The notes beneath the pieces were generated by a model. That model ran no database searches and had not been told where the DNA came from. It was given only the letters and a program-made list of their open reading frames with translations. The position numbers and the translations under genes were made by a program. Positions 35,421 through 46,187 of a stretch of DNA of 64,000 bases are shown one piece after another. The stretch comes from Polytrichum commune (lineage: Eukaryota; Streptophyta; Polytrichopsida; Polytrichales; Polytrichaceae): contig OX485806.1 in NCBI GenBank assembly GCA_950295325.1, positions 40,052,001-40,116,000 of the forward strand, written 5' to 3'. Every line of letters starts with the position of its first letter. Within the stretch, counting starts at the first letter, position 1.

Positions 35421-36074
35421 GGCCATGACCTCTATCCCCCAAATCCCCTGATCCTCTACCACCCCCACCAACCCTAACCTATGGTTTTCACTTGGGTTTC
35501 AAAGGTGATTGCATCTTGCCTCGTCCTCTCTGCATGCACTACTGCAAAAACTCCCTGCCCTCCATCGCCGTCGTCGACTCCACCTGCACCAGCTTCTCGG
35601 GAAATTGCTCCATGGCCAACCCCCCCCCCCCCCCCCCGGTCGCAACTGATTTGATGCGCTTGTTGTTTGCAGCATCGGCCTCCCTTGTTGCATCCCCTCC
35701 TTGTACAACTCATCCGAAGGATAGACAAGTCGCCCCATTGTGTGACTCTGAACATCCTCCCCAACGACAATGGAGCCTCAACCACAACCATGCTATGCCG
35801 CCTGCCCACATTCACGACCTGCCATCGCCACTAAAATAACAACAATTGTTCCGGAGATAACAACAAGGATAACGATTGCCCAAAGAATTCCGACCTTTTG
35901 GGCACACTCAAAAAAACCAATGCACTCTGAAAAATGGTGAGGAAGACAAAGAATTTGATGAGGCCGCTCTCAAGCAAGCTATTGCCAGAGTCACGGTGGG
36001 GGGGTGCTTTGAAGCCCATGCCCGCCAAAGGGTATTGCAGCCAGGTATAGAGAACAAGGGTGCGGATGCTCTAA

Positions 36075-37497
36075 GGTGTTACATGTTCGTTTATTTTTAT
36101 GCGTCGTCTGAGCTATTCAGATGTCAAAGTATCATGTATACAATCTTTCAATGGCTGTTTTCTAGTAACACAGTAGTCTACATCGCATGAGTTTCTCAGA
36201 GGCACCAAAAATTTGGTCCCCGTGCACTAAAAGGCAGAGAAGCTTGGTATTTAACTTTCTAAGGGTTTCATGGTAATAATATTCAAACGCCTCTGAACCA
36301 AGTGTCAGGACTCAATCACAACTTCACCAATTATCTAAATCTCATCAAGGCATCTGTGTTGGTCCACTTTCAGGAGATTGTGGACCTGGTATAACCTGAC
36401 CAGAGTTCGGGAAGTTTTTGAAGCTTTAGTGGCTAATTGCCGGTAGTTGCTACGAAGGGTCGGATTTTTTCCAATTTACATCGGCAAGAGCCGGTCTTTT
36501 GTAAAATCAATCGGCCAATTGCCTATATTTTCATATTTTCATTGGCCAATATCCGATTAAATGGAATTCATATCGGCACTAATTGTTTAAAAAATGTATG
36601 AAAAGTTATTAGAAATCATTTCTTAGTACAAAATCTTGAATAAGTGAAAAGAAAGGCATGTTCAAAACTTTAATTTGAAGAGTGAATATCCTTGGCAGGA
36701 TTTGAACCTAGCAATGCCTTCACCGCTTGAAGGCCAAGGGTCCCCCGATTCTTCATAGAAGTAATTGGATTTGGTCATGGAAAGGTTGCATAATTCAAAA
36801 AGTTTAAGGTTTAGGGTACTTCCTCAAGTGCATCATCAGATGCCCCAGACAAATAACGCCCTGGATGCTTCCGGCTGAAATCCAATAACTCACAAGAAGA
36901 ATCGGCTACATTTCCGGGACATTTTCTGGTCCATCGGCTAATTGCCGGAGGATTGAAATTACAGTCGGATTGCCATCCAATGGTTGGAAATTTGGACCGG
37001 CCATGAAGGGAAATCCATCGGCTGATAATGAACTAGCTGTCGGTTTTCCCTGAACATAGAACCTGACCTCTTCCACTTCCATTGTTATGGGGTTTAAGAT
37101 CAACATGTGAGATCTGTAAAACATTAATTTAACATCTGACATGGTGGTCATTCTGGTCGCTGTGAATGCAGGAAAACGACAATTATGACGTCTTGCCAGG
37201 CTCAGATTTTGTTGCCATGTGAGTTGCATTCTGTGACAATTCATCAAAGTACTACATTGTTAATAGGGCCAGCAGCTTCACAGAGGTCACAACTAAACCT
37301 CTTGATGGCCAATGGTGTTGATTTTGATCACAACCATTTTCTGATTCTACAGGTATCCGTCGACTTACTTTGAGCACTTTTGCTCGCATTCATCTCCAGA
37401 GTATGTTCGATAATTTGTGAGCTAAAATGTAATGTGTATTTTTACGGATGTGGAAGTTGTTATAAGGGGCTGGGCTTATTACACAGGTTTATATTCT
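36075..37497. other. Intergenic; ATCGGC-rich blocks, no gene recognised
   Basis: The motif atcggc with aattgcc recurs at 36,430-36,570 and 36,890-37,060 in both orientations, as in a decayed repeat. A 113-codon minus frame (36,906-37,247) lies over the second block and is not recognised. Confidence 0.4.
36686..36745 (-). ncRNA. tRNA-like sequence (tRNA relic or SINE head)
   Basis: The minus strand reads TGGCCTTCAAGCGG, an imperfect pol III A box, and 20 bases later AGGTTCAAATCC, a good B box. CCTTGG and CCAAGG could pair as an acceptor stem and CCTTC/GAAGG as a D stem. There is no room for an anticodon arm, so it is not a normal tRNA. Confidence 0.3.
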
Positions 37498-37760
37498 CGT
37501 AACCGGTTGGCCGCTTTGTTTCGCCGAGGTGGCACTACACGATTGGCTCTGAGCACACAGGTTTGCAGACGATAACCTCGACATCCCAGCCGGTTATGAT
37601 CATTTAAATCGGTTATGGTAACAGGTGACCCACTGTTTAGGTCACCTGCGCGGCTCAACAAAGCGGCCAACCGGTTACGTCCGGTAATCGTTTTATTGGA
37701 ACCGGTTATCGGTGCAGAACCGGTTCTGCACCGATAACCGGTTCCAATAAAACGATTACC
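37498..37760. repeat. Nested inverted repeats with a perfect 78-bp palindrome
   Basis: Bases 37,683-37,760 are a perfect palindrome with 39-bp arms and no spacer, centred on AACCGGTT. Outside it, cgtaaccggttggccgcttt (37,498 onward, 23 bp) pairs exactly with 37,657-37,679, and CAGGTGACC at 37,622-37,630 pairs with 37,640-37,648. AACCGGTT occurs five times in this 263-bp block. Function unknown; it could be a foldback element. Confidence 0.95.
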
Positions 37761-37891
37761 TAATACATTACTGGTGCAAAGGATTGTCCTCCAGATCATG
37801 GCAGGGCACGCACAAAAGTTGCTTATTGAATGACTTTATCTTCTATAATATACTCTTGCCCGGGATAATCTGCAGTATAATATGAGAGAGC

Positions 37892-38244
37892 TACACTAAG
37901 TATGATATTTAGAGTCATGTGGTATTTTATGTCACTATCATGGTAACTTTTTGGATGACACAACTTATGAAGAAGTGAAGAAATACTGCCATGGATGATG
38001 GATGAGTTCAACCATTTGGCCAAAACCCTACCTTCTCTTGTCATGAATGATTGAAATTTGGATGAAAAATCACTTGGTAAGTGACAGTAATTGCAACACT
38101 GTAAATCTATAGTCCCCCAAAATATTACAAGGAATGGCAAATAATGTTGGGTTAACATTTAGTGTTGGTGACACTACACACGGTTTACAATTAGTATTGA
38201 GCAAGACAATTAGACTTGGTGACACTAAATATCATATTTAGTGT
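37892..38244 (-). mobile_element. Dispersed MITE-like family A, copy 2, both ends visible (353 bp)
   Basis: Each end is capped by a near-palindrome of about 23 bp (ACACTAAGTATGATATTT at 37,892; its relative at 38,222-38,244), which therefore act as terminal inverted repeats. TA lies outside CACTAA on the left and outside TTAGTG on the right, fitting a TA duplication. The body matches 19,931-20,150 and 63,640-63,840. No coding capacity. Confidence 0.75.
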
Positions 38245-38245
38245 A

Positions 38246-38800
38246 ATTCTCGCACTCTACATGGAGAGGTGGAGCAGATATCACTTATAAAACCCAAGGC
38301 GGCAAACACCACATGTTGAAGGGTTCCTTGAATACCTTGAGGACATTATAGGAGTGCATTGAGCGCATTGACGAGGCCAGCAAACCGTAAGGCACCATTT
38401 GGAGGACCTCATTTACATGTTTAAGTATCTCTGCAACGAATACCTGCACTCCAATTTTTATTTTTTTACAAATTGAAGTCATCCTAGCCTATTACCGATA
38501 TGTGACGTTAATCCTTAATATACAATGGACAATGTGGTGGTAGTGGTGGTGAGGTTGTTCTCCCACCGGTCTTCATCGCTCCATAAAGGTGGGGGAAAGT
38601 GATGTGTATATGTATAGGTGCAAAGGGTCAGGATGGCATGGACCCATACTAGTTTTCTACATGGAGTGGACAATATTCATCCTTAAAAAATTTCCAAAGG
38701 AATACACACTAAGACAAAGACAAAATTTCATGCCTAACACTCTAAGACTAAAATCACACTACCTCTACCTTGGAAGACATATTTGCACCTTATCTATCAC
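38246..38800. other. No gene recognised
   Basis: A 65-codon minus frame (38,285-38,482; HVNEVLQMVPYGLLASSM) and a 76-codon + frame (38,589-38,819) are not recognised. Confidence 0.4.
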
Positions 38801-39515
38801 AAAACACCTACACCAATGATAATGACCACCTACCACACCAACACACTAGCCTCACTCCTTACCGGTTTCTAGGAAAAACACGTTATACTGCACTTTAGTC
38901 AAGAAGGATTCACGCCGCAACCAAACACCACGGGACAAATACAAATGATAATAGCCGCACTTGAAGACGCCAGCCTCACCAACAATGACATTTATCTCAC
39001 ATACATAGGCTTTTGAACACATTTGGCCAAATTGCTTGCACTTATAAAAGACGTAGGTTACCCCAAAGTCGCAATAGAACTAATCAGCAACATCTACACT
39101 CCACCACCTCCTTCCATGGCAATCACTTTGGTGCAACACCACCAATCAACAAAAGCATAACACAAGGCGACACACAACCCGTACCTATTCATCATCTTCT
39201 TAGATTCACTGCTACGCTGGCTAGAAAAAGACAACATTGGATGCCACTTTAACACATCCACAACCACTTGAAACACCACAACCTATGTTAATGACCTAGC
39301 CATCATCACCGACAACATCTCCCACATCCAACTACAAATTACCAAAGTTCATAAATTCTCAGAATAGGCACACCTAGACCTAAACCTAGCCAAATGTGCC
39401 TTCATAGGCAACCCCAATAAATCCAAACTCAAACCCTTCTTATTCAATGCATTCGTACAAGCTCAAAACATCATATTAAAAAACAAGTCATTCCTAATCC
39501 TCTTCCAAAGTCATA
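38800..39515 (+). mobile_element. LINE reverse transcriptase fragment, decayed
   Basis: The + strand gives FSQEGFTPQPNTTGQIQMII, ALIKDVGYPKVAIELISNIY, then PYLFIIFLDSLLRWLEKDN and TYVNDLAIITDN. The last is the RT catalytic block, usually YADD, here VND. LDLNLAKCAF follows. These are core domains of a non-LTR RT of the same kind as the LINE at 1.3-6.4 kb, which lacks this region, so it is a separate 5'- and 3'-truncated copy. Stops and frame changes interrupt it. Confidence 0.8.
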
Positions 39516-39519
39516 CATG

Positions 39520-40036
39520 CTATGCGTTGTTGTCCACAAAGAACTTGATAATATACATTTCGTTCCATCCCACAAGCGTCTTAACATAACCTTTAATGAA
39601 AGATTTGAAATCAACAACCTCACGAATCCAATTTGGATTAAAAGAAAGGAATTGTGGTTCCATAAAGGTTTTCATAAGTTCAGCAAGAACAAACGTGTTT
39701 GTTGTTTTGAGTTGTTTGGACAAGTAGTTGAAATATTTGTCTATGTCTTCATGAGTGTGACCAATGAGTAGGAATCCAACTTGTATCTTTTGAAAAAATC
39801 TTTTGAGCCGTCAACATAGATAGAGACATCATTTTGCATTGATTTTTATTGTCCTTAGCCAAATTGTCCAATTGTAGATATAATGTTTTTTGATAGAGGT
39901 CGGACAACATTTGGACCATCAATTGTTGGTGGAGTTGAAGAATGGCATCCGGAGCTAAATTGTAAATAAATTGAAAATTAGGGTGGCAAAATTTGGGATG
40001 GGAGACCTCCCGATCGATCCATACAACTTGTAGCAC
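39520..40036 (-). pseudogene. DUF7869-like, transposon-associated protein fragment
   Basis: The minus frame from 40,036 reads PDAILQLHQQL, then TLYLQLDNLAKDNKNQ; after a frame change near 39,770 it continues FLLIGHTHEDIDKYFNYLS and KTTNTFVLAELMKTFME. LDN..KDNKN followed by GHTHEDIDQ is the signature of the DUF7869 family, repeated in many plant and alga genomes and probably transposon-borne. This is the C-terminal half only. It abuts the LINE fragment, so one may have inserted into the other. Confidence 0.7.
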
Positions 40037-41332
40037 ATTTTACAGTGACTAACATCTAGGTCCAACACAATGCATCGGAGGTCTCCCGATACCCAATTGT
40101 GAAAGAAAATGAATGTCACCAAAAGAATAGCTCACTTGGATTGTCCCCATAAAAGTTTTGCAAAATAATCGTTCAAAAACACTTCATCAAATCATTTCTA
40201 GAGGTTTTTCCAATGCAAGAAAGCACCTCGCTAGAGAAGATATAATAAAGTTTGAATCTTTAGGCCACAATTCAACTGTGTAATGAGCATATGTGCCGTG
40301 GTTGTGACTATGAGTGACCATGCTAGTGAGGCTTACAAGTAGCTAGAACAATCCCGCAATGGTTTTTGTTGTCATCCATAGACGAGGAATAATTGTTTTG
40401 TTGGTGATCATACTATCATGGATGGTTGCCATAACTTTGTGCAAATTGCTTTTGGACTCATGGTGCCATGCATAGTATAAATTACAACATGAACTTGGTG
40501 ATTGTTGTGTTTTTTCAAAAAAAATAAAAAAAATCTCCTTCTCTTAACTTCTTTTGATGTTCATGTCATGTCAGTGTTTGCATTTTGAGCACTTTGAAAT
40601 ATTGAAAACTCATATACAAACATCCACATTTCAGAAGACATTGTTCCAAAGGCAATTTGTGATCAATTGAGAGACACTCTGAATTCCAAAAGATTTAGAA
40701 TTTTGAAAATTACAAAAGTTTTAAGTTTAACATTACTTATAAAATAATAGGCTTCTCTTTTAGGAATAAGAGGCCTCTCAATCCTTGAATCAAAATTGAC
40801 TAATTTGTACATAATCAGATTATGAATAAGACAATATTAATAAATAATAATGCAAATATTTGTGATTTGCAATTGCTAATTGGATTAGACAATTTTTCGT
40901 GGAGGTGGAAGAGCATGCAATAGACCATTTCTACTATATATTTCGGAAAGGTTGAACAATTGAGTATTCAAGATGTACCAAACTTTCAAACAACCATCCA
41001 TCAGTGATGGTATGTCAGGTAGATGTTGTGGGCATGACCGGGAACATGAAATCATCTGCATGGATGCAATGGACTGGGACAACATGGCCTCATACTACAC
41101 TGACTATCCCAATTAGTGCGTGTTACTATTTAGGGTTGTGGAATGCAATAACACCTTACTCAGGAGTTCAATATTCACTAACGAAAAGTACAATAGGTTG
41201 TTCGGTCAACATAAATGACTTTGTGTGGTAAAATATTACATAATTGTCAATAATAATTATAGCACTGCATTGCGTAACTTCAAATAACAACATGTGCTAA
41301 TTGAGACAATCGGTTTGGTACCTTGCATTGGG
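40037..41332. other. No gene recognised
   Basis: Bases 40,037-40,250 may hold more of the DUF7869-like relic on the minus strand, heavily decayed. The rest is A+T-rich with short frames. Confidence 0.4.
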
Positions 41333-41346
41333 CTTACACTCTCTCT

Positions 41347-41433
41347 CTTTTTCTTTTTTGGCACAAATTGAAAATGCCATTGCAGTAAGAACCCAAAATA
41401 CAACCCGGCCGAAACAGCGCAGCCCTAGTAGAA
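41347..41433 (-). mobile_element. Short retroposed fragment with 14-bp target duplication
   Basis: CTTACACTCTCTCT occurs at 41,333-41,346 and 41,434-41,447. Between them a T-rich start is followed by about 75 bp that read on the minus strand as a body ending GGCATTTTCAATTTGTGCC plus an A-rich tail. This is a 5'-truncated LINE or SINE end. It shares architecture but not sequence with the copies at 15.5-16.1 kb. Confidence 0.75.
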
Positions 41434-41589
41434 CTTACACTCTCTCTTGAGAGAGTTAACATTGATCCAGTGGTAGAAATTCTCGATTAATGGAGTTGGA
41501 AGTGCCCACAATAGGAGCGCACATCTCATGCATGAGAAAGCATCTCATTCGTTGTTGGTGTCATTGATAGTAGAATTATTAGGTCGAAT

Positions 41590-42520
41590 GCAGACTTACC
41601 AACTGTGTCGAAGACGATGTCGTAGCGCTCTGGCATCTCCACATAATCCTCAGACTTGTAGTCGATCACATTGTCTTGCTAGCACTTCCTATCGCTGCAA
41701 CATGAGCAGCCTGAAACATTTGCTTGGCCACCTGCTCAACAATCACTATGGTCACTAATTTGTTGACAAGGTTGGCAACCCCAGGGTGGCAACTATATAA
41801 TCTGTAAGTATCACTTGCGAGGGTCAACCGTCTGTAGAACTTGGTTTGGAGCTGCTAAATCATTTCTAAGAGGCATTCTCATAAAATAAAAATCCTAGAA
41901 TTTTGATCGTTCTATAAATGCATTTATGTAATTCGAATGCTGACTATAAATTGTATCGGTGGCTCCTCTCAATGCCCTCCTTGTTGCTTTTTTTGTTTTG
42001 AAAGAACGGGGAAATGTGAAATCATGAATCCATTAAAGTACTCAAAGTGATTCTAGAGACAACTGTTTTACAAAGGTAAGCTGCGGCGCCGGGTTGACAA
42101 AACACAAGAAAATCAAAGAGAAGATTGTAAGTAGAATGATTCTTGCGATGTAATTTGAATGCAAGTCCGGGACTTAACCTGAATGACATGTGTACCAACG
42201 CCGCCCGCGCCTCCTAGAATGGGCATAGATTTGCCTTCCCCGCAGCCAGATCGTTTCAAGCCCTGTGTCGCTGTCAGAATTGCGAGGGGCAGACTCGCGG
42301 CCTCCAGGAAACTCAAATTCTTCGGGTTTGCGGCGACGTAAGTTTCATCGATCACAGCGTATTGTGCGATGGTGCCATACTGCTGGGGAAGATGACGGGC
42401 TCCGACGCCATGGCGTAAACCTCGTCACCTGGCTTGAACTTCGAAGTCTCTGGTCCTACGTTTACCACCGTACCCGCCCTGTCATATCCTGGAACAATCT
42501 GCGACCAAAACAAATAAAAT
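41590..42520 (-). pseudogene. Medium-chain dehydrogenase/reductase (quinone oxidoreductase-like), broken
   Basis: The minus strand encodes VPGYDRAGTVVNVGPETSKF and KPGDEVYAMA (42,352-42,510), then after a frame change YVAANPKNLSFLEAASLPLA and GGAGGVGTHVIQ (42,113-42,355), the conserved GroES-like core and Rossmann glycine motif of NADPH-dependent alkenal/quinone reductases. A splice donor follows VIQ, and 41,590-41,760 gives a second exon: VAKQMFQAAHVAA, a deletion, then DYKSEDYVEMPERYDIVFDT. N- and C-terminal exons are missing. Living relatives detoxify reactive carbonyls or act in plastid fatty-acid and furanone chemistry. Confidence 0.85.
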
Positions 42521-42616
42521 AAAAAACGGGTTATCAAAAAGATATTCAAAGACAAGCAGAAACTATTCTGTAGAAATGCAGAATGAGGAGTTCTTCCTTG
42601 ATTCTATGAAGCGCGA

Positions 42617-42977
42617 GGTCTTAAATGTAGAATAGTGAGTAGGAAGCTGTATCCTGTGTTGAAAAGATGGAGGAAGAAGACGAAAATGTAGCAGAAGGTG
42701 TGCTTGATAAGCCCCCTACTGAAGCAGAAAAAAGAAAAGCCGAAGAGTCAGGGATGATTCCTCACTTCGATCAAGAGCCAGGTCTTAAATGGGGAATGGT
42801 GAGTAGGAAGCTGTATCCTGTGTTGTAAAGATGAAAGAAGAAGAAGAAAATGCGACAGGCATGCTTGATAAGCCCCTTACATAAGAAAAGCAGAAGAGTC
42901 AGTAATGATTCCTCGCTTCCATCAAGAGGCATGTCAAAAAATGTAGAATGGTGACTAGGAAGCTGTATCCTATGTTA
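42617..42977 (+). repeat. Tandem repeat of about 165 bp, 2.3 units, with a 53-codon ORF
   Basis: The block gtcttaaatgtagaatagtgagtaggaagctgtatcctgtgtt recurs at 42,617, 42,781 and (partly) 42,940, with the intervening gaagaagaagaaaatgc and cttgataagccccct sequences also repeated. Unit one has an open frame at 42,667-42,828 (Glu/Lys-rich, ending VSRKLYPVL); unit two stops after 17 codons. It lies just upstream of the reductase pseudogene and could be a duplicated exon of an unknown gene. Confidence 0.75.
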
Positions 42978-45134
42978 GGATCCGACACTAAACAAAATGC
43001 ATGCAATGCTATACGGTCTATGACAACACAAGCACTTCCACTCTTGAATGTGAGGATGCTTAAGGGAAAAATGACTGCATCATTCTTCAGTCATCTGGTT
43101 CTAATTTTTCAGTTCTCTGATGATCTATCACGAGATGGTGGATGCAATTGTGCTGCAGAGAATCACCGGCAATGGCGAATTTTGTCCAGGTAGCCGTTAC
43201 GCCGCATGTTGTCGAGAGGATTGAGAACAGCCGCCTCCAGTTTTACCAGAATTCGAACTTGCTTCGATCGGCCCTATGATCTCCTGCACAGCGGACTCTG
43301 TCAAATGCAGCACCTCCCTTGCTGCTCCCAGCTTGTGCATTGCAGGGATCACCATCACTCACGAGACTCTGCGATTTGTATAACACTAGGGCCTCGAAAC
43401 CTCGAAACTCCAAGCTCGGATTCTCACACCACTCGCGTTTGAACCACCAAGTAAGGTAGACCCTGATGTCTGCTGTAAGAAATGCTTGCGAGTGGATGGC
43501 GAGGGCTTTAAACAGGATGATTGTTTCAAAGAGGATATCAATCTTCACTTCTTGGAATTTCATATTGTCTTTTCTAATCCCTATTCCAATTCTCCAACTT
43601 GAAATGTCAATCTTCGTGATTTCCAAATGTGGACTGGATGAGACTACCTATTCCCAAACTTATGCGATGGCCAAAATTGATTGTGGAGTTGGACAATTTG
43701 TATGATAGGGTCGCACGTCTTAAATATGACCTAAAAAACAATTTTTAGGTTTTCTACAGAGTTGGTAATCTGAGGTTACCCACATTATCCCTTTTGTTCA
43801 CAGCTATCATAATCACATTACTTGGGCACTTACCATGCTTTCAAAAATGATGGGTCATGTCTTTTTCTAAATTCAATTTCCACGCCTTTCACTAAAATAT
43901 TTCATCCAATCGTATGTTGATATGTGGCACTTATTGACAAAAATAAATAAATCTCTAAAAACCTCCAATGATTTTGTTTTGTTCATGACTTGGACCCTAT
44001 AGTGTCCCAAAAGCAAATTGAAGGAAGCAAAACACTCATAATTTATAAAGCATGATACACAATATAATAGAGTAGACACTAATGATTATCATGTATGCCA
44101 CATCAAACATCTAGTCACAAACACTTTTACAGTATCATTTTTTTATCCAAGCTATCATTTCTTTATCATCCAAAATTGTTAATGTTCAATCGTCATCTCT
44201 TTGCTCATTATAAATCTACACCGATGTACTCATCCTATCCATAACATCTGAACTCAAATGTATGTAATCTTCAATTATGATGAACTTATGTATTTTTAAA
44301 CTTGAAAAATGCTTAAATAGAGTTCACCAAGTTATTATTGTACATGTTTGAGGATGGAAGGTGTGACTAACCCATATGGCAGTTGCTTTCCATCCTCAAA
44401 AATATCCAAGTGTCACGGTCACTGATCACATGCTTGGGGGGTCATTTCAGTACTCGCTACATGCAACTAAGTTATTAACATGTCAGTTAAAGTTCACCTA
44501 CGAGTGGAACTTCCTTCCCTTGATTGACATGAGTAAGTGAATTGATAATTGATTTTGTCCAAATTTGAGTACCCCTATTAAACCAATCCCCACCTCACAA
44601 TGTTTAGCTCTTGCTCATAGACAAACACCAATGACAAGTAGAGAAAATCATTTTAATATCTCAATGACTTGGGGCTAGTATCTTGAGTTGTTTAAGATAA
44701 CCGTGTTCATAACAAATAGCTCAATTGTTAACTCGATCTCAAACTCCAAGCATAAATAAGTCTGAATGTGAAAAATATCCAAGAATAATCTGTAACATAT
44801 TGTCAGTCCCACATATCATTGTTATGAATCTGAATACTGTTATGAGGAATTCTCAACATAATGTAATTATGGAGGAGTGTGTGAAGTAGGAGTTGATACT
44901 ATTTGAAATATGGTCATGGTGTGGTGTAATATATATATGAAATATCCTCTTCACCCTTCATTTCCTGAGGTGGACATTGGCAACTTGTAGATGACGATAG
45001 CCCAAGACAAAGGTGTAAAGGACACGATAAAAGGGGTGACAAGTTGCTGATGGTACCCATGCATGTATATGACAAGTGGCTAGATTTGTTGGGTCTACCA
45101 TAATTCCAAGCAACTCTCAAATCAATGTGGTCCA
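42978..45134. other. No gene recognised; G+C-rich patch at 43,150-43,460
   Basis: The patch contains minus frames (AMHKLGAAREVLHLTESAVQ) that look protein-like but match no family I know. The remainder is A+T-rich. Bases 44,797-44,856 repeat 7,137-7,195. Confidence 0.4.
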
Positions 45135-45142
45135 TCCTCATT

Positions 45143-45639
45143 CACGGGTAGATCACTCTAAGGCATTTTTGTGCACCACGTGCGGCTGGGGGTTATTTGT
45201 TTTGGGGCTATTTACCTTCAAGGGTTGAATTAAAGCCTCCCTATAATTACTTAAATTTCAAAAATGGCCCATTTGTTTGCATCCTTTCATTACTTATATT
45301 GTCCAAGTCATTGCAATTTTTTGTACTCTATATTCCTTTTAATTCATTTTTGGACAGACGGAAATCCCAATTATCATCCATCCCCGTGAGTCCTAAACCC
45401 ATTTACATACCATACTAAACATACCTTCTAGGATCCTTATCTTTAGCCCCTATATTAATTTTACAAAAAATAATGGCCCACGTTTTATGTACATCTAACT
45501 TACTTATAATGGGATTGTCTACATTTAATGGCCCCTTCATTATTTGGAATTCCTTTATAATTTTTATTTCAAATGATTTTAATCCTCTCTATATTATGCC
45601 GCACGTCGTTTTTAAAATGCACTAAGTGATCTACCCGTG
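45143..45639 (-). mobile_element. hAT-like MITE, 497 bp, with 8-bp target duplication
   Basis: CACGGGTAGATCACT at the left is matched inversely at the right, and TCCTCATT flanks both sides (45,135-45,142 and 45,640-45,647). The left 200 bp are the inverse of 4,255-4,449 and the right 295 bp are the inverse of 2,342-2,640, so this is an internally deleted relative of the 2.1 kb element, in opposite orientation. Confidence 0.95.
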
Positions 45640-45885
45640 TCCTCATTATGGACCACGTTAAGTAGGGGTCGACACTAATTGAAATAAAGTGGTGTGGTCT
45701 TGTATGCATGAACAAATGAAGTGACACTGATGTGGCATCATTTTTCAGTCAAATATCATCGGTCCTCACTTAAAAAAATACTCCTCCTAGTTTAAGGAAC
45801 CAATCCTGAGTCGAAACGTAAGGGTCCATTAAGAGGCGTCTTGAACCCTAGGTTTCTTGAACCCATACCTTAATGCAAAGCCACC

Positions 45886-46185
45886 CTGAAAGGTAGACAT
45901 GCCTAATTTGATTAATTATCTTTATTAGACACCTATATTTAAATGGTACATGATTTGGTGTGGCTCCAAGAACGGATACCAAAAAGGCATGTGTTTACGA
46001 GATTGGACTACTTGTTCAAAATATGATAACTATCATTGACTTAGTCAAGATAGTTCGATGGACCTATATCACCAGTTAATGAGCACGAGAATCCTCACTT
46101 TGTTAACAAATAACATATTCATATGGGCTCCAAAAATCACGAGGAGAGTGGCTCTTACCTTGATTTGGATTTCCTAACCACCTTG
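45886..46185 (+). repeat. Dispersed repeat B, upstream copy
   Basis: Blocks ggtagacatgcctaat, gtgtggctccaagaacggat, taatgagcacgagaatc and gctccaaaaatcacgagga match 53,490-53,763 in the same orientation, so the repeat stands on both sides of GPAT9. The continuation gtgtttcatatcctagga is at 46,546 here and directly follows at 53,770 downstream. Confidence 0.8.
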
Positions 46186-46187
46186 TA

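Larger units (their letters stand above)
29662..36071. mobile_element. PIF/Harbinger transposon, 6,410 bp, TIRs and TAA duplication, coding parts decayed
   Basis: The left end GAGCATCCGCACCCTTG (29,662) is matched inversely at the right end (36,071), and TAA occurs on both sides (29,659-29,661 and 36,072-36,074). Both ends and the 3-bp TWA duplication are diagnostic of PIF/Harbinger. It holds a transposase relic on + (32,325-33,493) and a Myb/SANT-type ORF1 relic on - (about 35,420-34,260), the convergent pair found in autonomous plant elements. The 2.6 kb left arm is non-coding and carries a repeated CAATAGTCTT-like motif. Both genes have stops or frame changes, so it is not autonomous now, though the exact duplication and readable ends imply moderate age. 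It inserted 92 bp beyond the SMC4 fragments. Confidence 0.93.

Noticed and set aside
35474-35839. Overlapping proline- and glycine-rich frames on both strands
   Set aside because: C run and low-complexity sequence at the possible N-terminus of the ORF1 relic; reading frame not credible on its own.
38285-38482. 65-codon minus frame resembling a plant protein N-terminus
   Set aside because: Too short and no recognised family.
7137-44856. Matching tgtcaatcccacata blocks as LTR ends
   Set aside because: Only about 60 bp match, with no primer site, second end or coding part; no LTR element supported.
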